Position numbers and translations under genes: made by a program. Below are positions 6,892-7,331 of a stretch of DNA of 7,331 nt, one piece after another. The notes under the pieces were generated by a model. It saw only the letters and a list, made by a program, of their open reading frames with translations. It was not told the DNA's origin and did no database searches. Every line of letters starts with the position of its first letter. The first letter of the stretch is position 1. Source of the DNA: Nitrospirota bacterium (GTDB taxonomy: Bacteria > Nitrospirota > Thermodesulfovibrionia > UBA6902); assembly GCA_015491705.1 (NCBI GenBank), contig WFVK01000267.1, forward strand, positions 1 through 7,331, in the 5' to 3' direction.

Positions 6892-7125
6892 TCATTTCAG
6901 CAGTTGTTCAAGCCTGGACTGGTCAAAGCCTATCACGGTTTCGCCGTCTATCACCGTGACCGGCGTGGTCATGATACCCAGCTTTTTAAGTTCTGTTATG
7001 GCTTCTTCATCTTTGGAAACATCACGTTCGGCGTACGTGACGCCTTTTTGTGAAAGATACTCTTTCACCTTTGTGCAAAAGATTCAGCCGGGCTGGCTGT
7101 AGACAACTATGTTTCTCCCTGTCAT
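6892..7125 (-). CDS. glutaredoxin-like selenoprotein (Sec encoded by in-frame TGA)
   Basis: A 77-residue thioredoxin-fold protein of the glutaredoxin/NrdH/YruB-like type, a small cytoplasmic thiol-selenol redox protein. Codon 14 is TGA (7084-7086). Read as selenocysteine (U) it gives VVYSQPG-U-IFC-TKVKEYLS, so Sec takes the place of the first Cys of the CxxC active site and Cys17 is the second. Both sides of the TGA continue the same fold: strand NIVVYS before it, then the KVKEYLSQKG helix, YAERDVS strand, TTPV with the cis-Pro (P55) and IDGETVIGFD at the end. The start is firm: AAAGGAG (7134-7140) lies 8 nt before the ATG. The gene ends TGA followed at once by TAA. A SECIS hairpin follows the Sec codon. 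A standard caller would drop the gene or keep only a piece from Met52. A nonsense mutation or sequencing error is the alternative, but a TGA falling exactly on the catalytic Cys argues for Sec. Confidence 0.9.
7050..7068 (-). promoter_or_regulatory. bacterial SECIS element for Sec insertion
   Basis: On the minus strand GTGAAAG-AGTAT-CTTTCAC is a perfect 7-bp stem with a 5-nt loop. It begins 15 nt after the TGA, so the loop lies 23-27 nt downstream. Known bacterial SECIS hairpins place a small apical loop about 16-37 nt after the UGA with a G among the first two loop bases; here the second loop base (7060) is G. A lower CTTTT/AAAAG stem (7077-7081 with 7044-7048) could extend it across an asymmetric internal loop. 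SelB would bind this hairpin to deliver Sec-tRNA. Confidence 0.75.
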
Positions 7126-7161
7126 GATTCTGTCTCCTTTCACAATTAAACTCCCAGATGC

Positions 7162-7197
7162 GTAAAAACCTGCACCTTTGTGCAACCTCAATTTTAC
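7162..7197. other. interrupted inverted repeat upstream of the selenoprotein gene
   Basis: TGCAC-CTTT-GTGCA (7171-7184) is a 5-bp inverted repeat flanked by GTAAAA (7162-7167) and TTTTAC (7192-7197), which also pair. It sits 46-72 nt upstream of the ATG on the minus strand, where a promoter or operator is expected. A TAAAAT (-10-like, minus strand) overlaps its upstream end, but no good -35 accompanies it. Operator, leader hairpin or chance cannot be separated here. Confidence 0.35.
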
Positions 7198-7255
7198 TCA
7201 CCACTATTCCATAACTATTTCATGTTGCGGAACGTCATTATCCGATCAACCCGCT

Positions 7256-7325
7256 GTCATTTCGAACGAAGTGAGAAATCTTAACCCGTCGCAATATAAA
7301 GATTTCTCCCTCTGGTCGAAATGAC
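7256..7325. repeat. imperfect inverted-repeat element (REP/MITE-like)
   Basis: GTCATTTCGA (7256-7265) pairs with TCGAAATGAC (7316-7325), and GAGAAATCTT (7273-7282) pairs with AAGATTTCTC (7299-7308), with a poorly paired 7-bp zone between the two perfect stretches and a 16-nt loop. The wording (TCATTTCGAACGAAGTGAGAAATCT) matches a type of dispersed intergenic palindrome found in many copies in diverse environmental bacteria. It has no coding potential. It may extend beyond the right edge of the window. Confidence 0.8.
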
Positions 7326-7331
7326 GCAAGC

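Noticed and set aside
6614..6895. 93-residue minus-strand open frame overlapping the end of the selenoprotein gene by ATGA
   Set aside because: Most of it overlaps the start of the phospholipase-like gene in another frame; it has no SD and no recognisable features.
6892..7125. Glutaredoxin gene as a pseudogene with a nonsense TGA, or a short gene starting at Met52 (6972 on the minus strand)
   Set aside because: There is no other disruption, the SD and start are strong, the TGA sits on the catalytic Cys, and a SECIS-like stem follows. A start at Met52 would remove the active site and half the fold.
6892..7125. UGA recoded as Trp or Gly (alternative genetic code)
   Set aside because: serS and the phospholipase-like gene end at TGA in the right places, and Trp or Gly would not make sense at the CxxC position.

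Overview
The window reads as a chromosomal segment of an anaerobic or microaerophilic Gram-negative bacterium. The clues are a tetraheme c-type cytochrome, an exosortase-associated type of CPBP protease, a frequent AGG arginine codon, two TTG start codons and, above all, a gene that needs selenocysteine (Sec) insertion. The overall flavour resembles Nitrospirota or Desulfobacterota-like lineages. That placement is inference; no marker in the window settles it.

Left part, plus strand: serS (seryl-tRNA synthetase, 70-1347) is followed 29 bp later by a complete tRNA-Ser(UGA) with encoded CCA (1377-1462), so enzyme and substrate tRNA are adjacent. After an AT-rich promoter region comes a secreted tetraheme cytochrome (1630-2211, TTG start). 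A long hairpin terminator (2215-2270), usable on both strands, separates it from a convergent aspartase/fumarase-superfamily gene (2406-3785 minus, TTG start; aspartate ammonia-lyase favoured).

Middle, plus strand: a MgtC/SapB-family membrane protein (3925-4608) lies behind a perfect consensus sigma-70 promoter placed so that its mRNA should be leaderless. It is followed by a CPBP/CAAX-type intramembrane protease (4716-5411) of the kind associated with exosortase systems.

Right part, minus strand: reading from the right end, a glutaredoxin-like selenoprotein (6892-7125), a secreted zinc-dependent phospholipase C-like protein (6037-6774) and scpB (5426-6025, chromosome segregation). The selenoprotein gene is interrupted by an in-frame TGA exactly where the first active-site cysteine should be. 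A good bacterial SECIS hairpin follows at the proper distance, so a conventional gene call would miss or truncate it. The right edge carries an imperfect inverted-repeat element (7256-7325).

The main discovery in the window is the Sec glutaredoxin (UxxC motif) with its SECIS. Other points of interest are the leaderless mgtC-type gene, the phospholipase whose predicted signal cleavage would expose a zinc-ligand tryptophan, and the cytochrome with Met where a His is usual.
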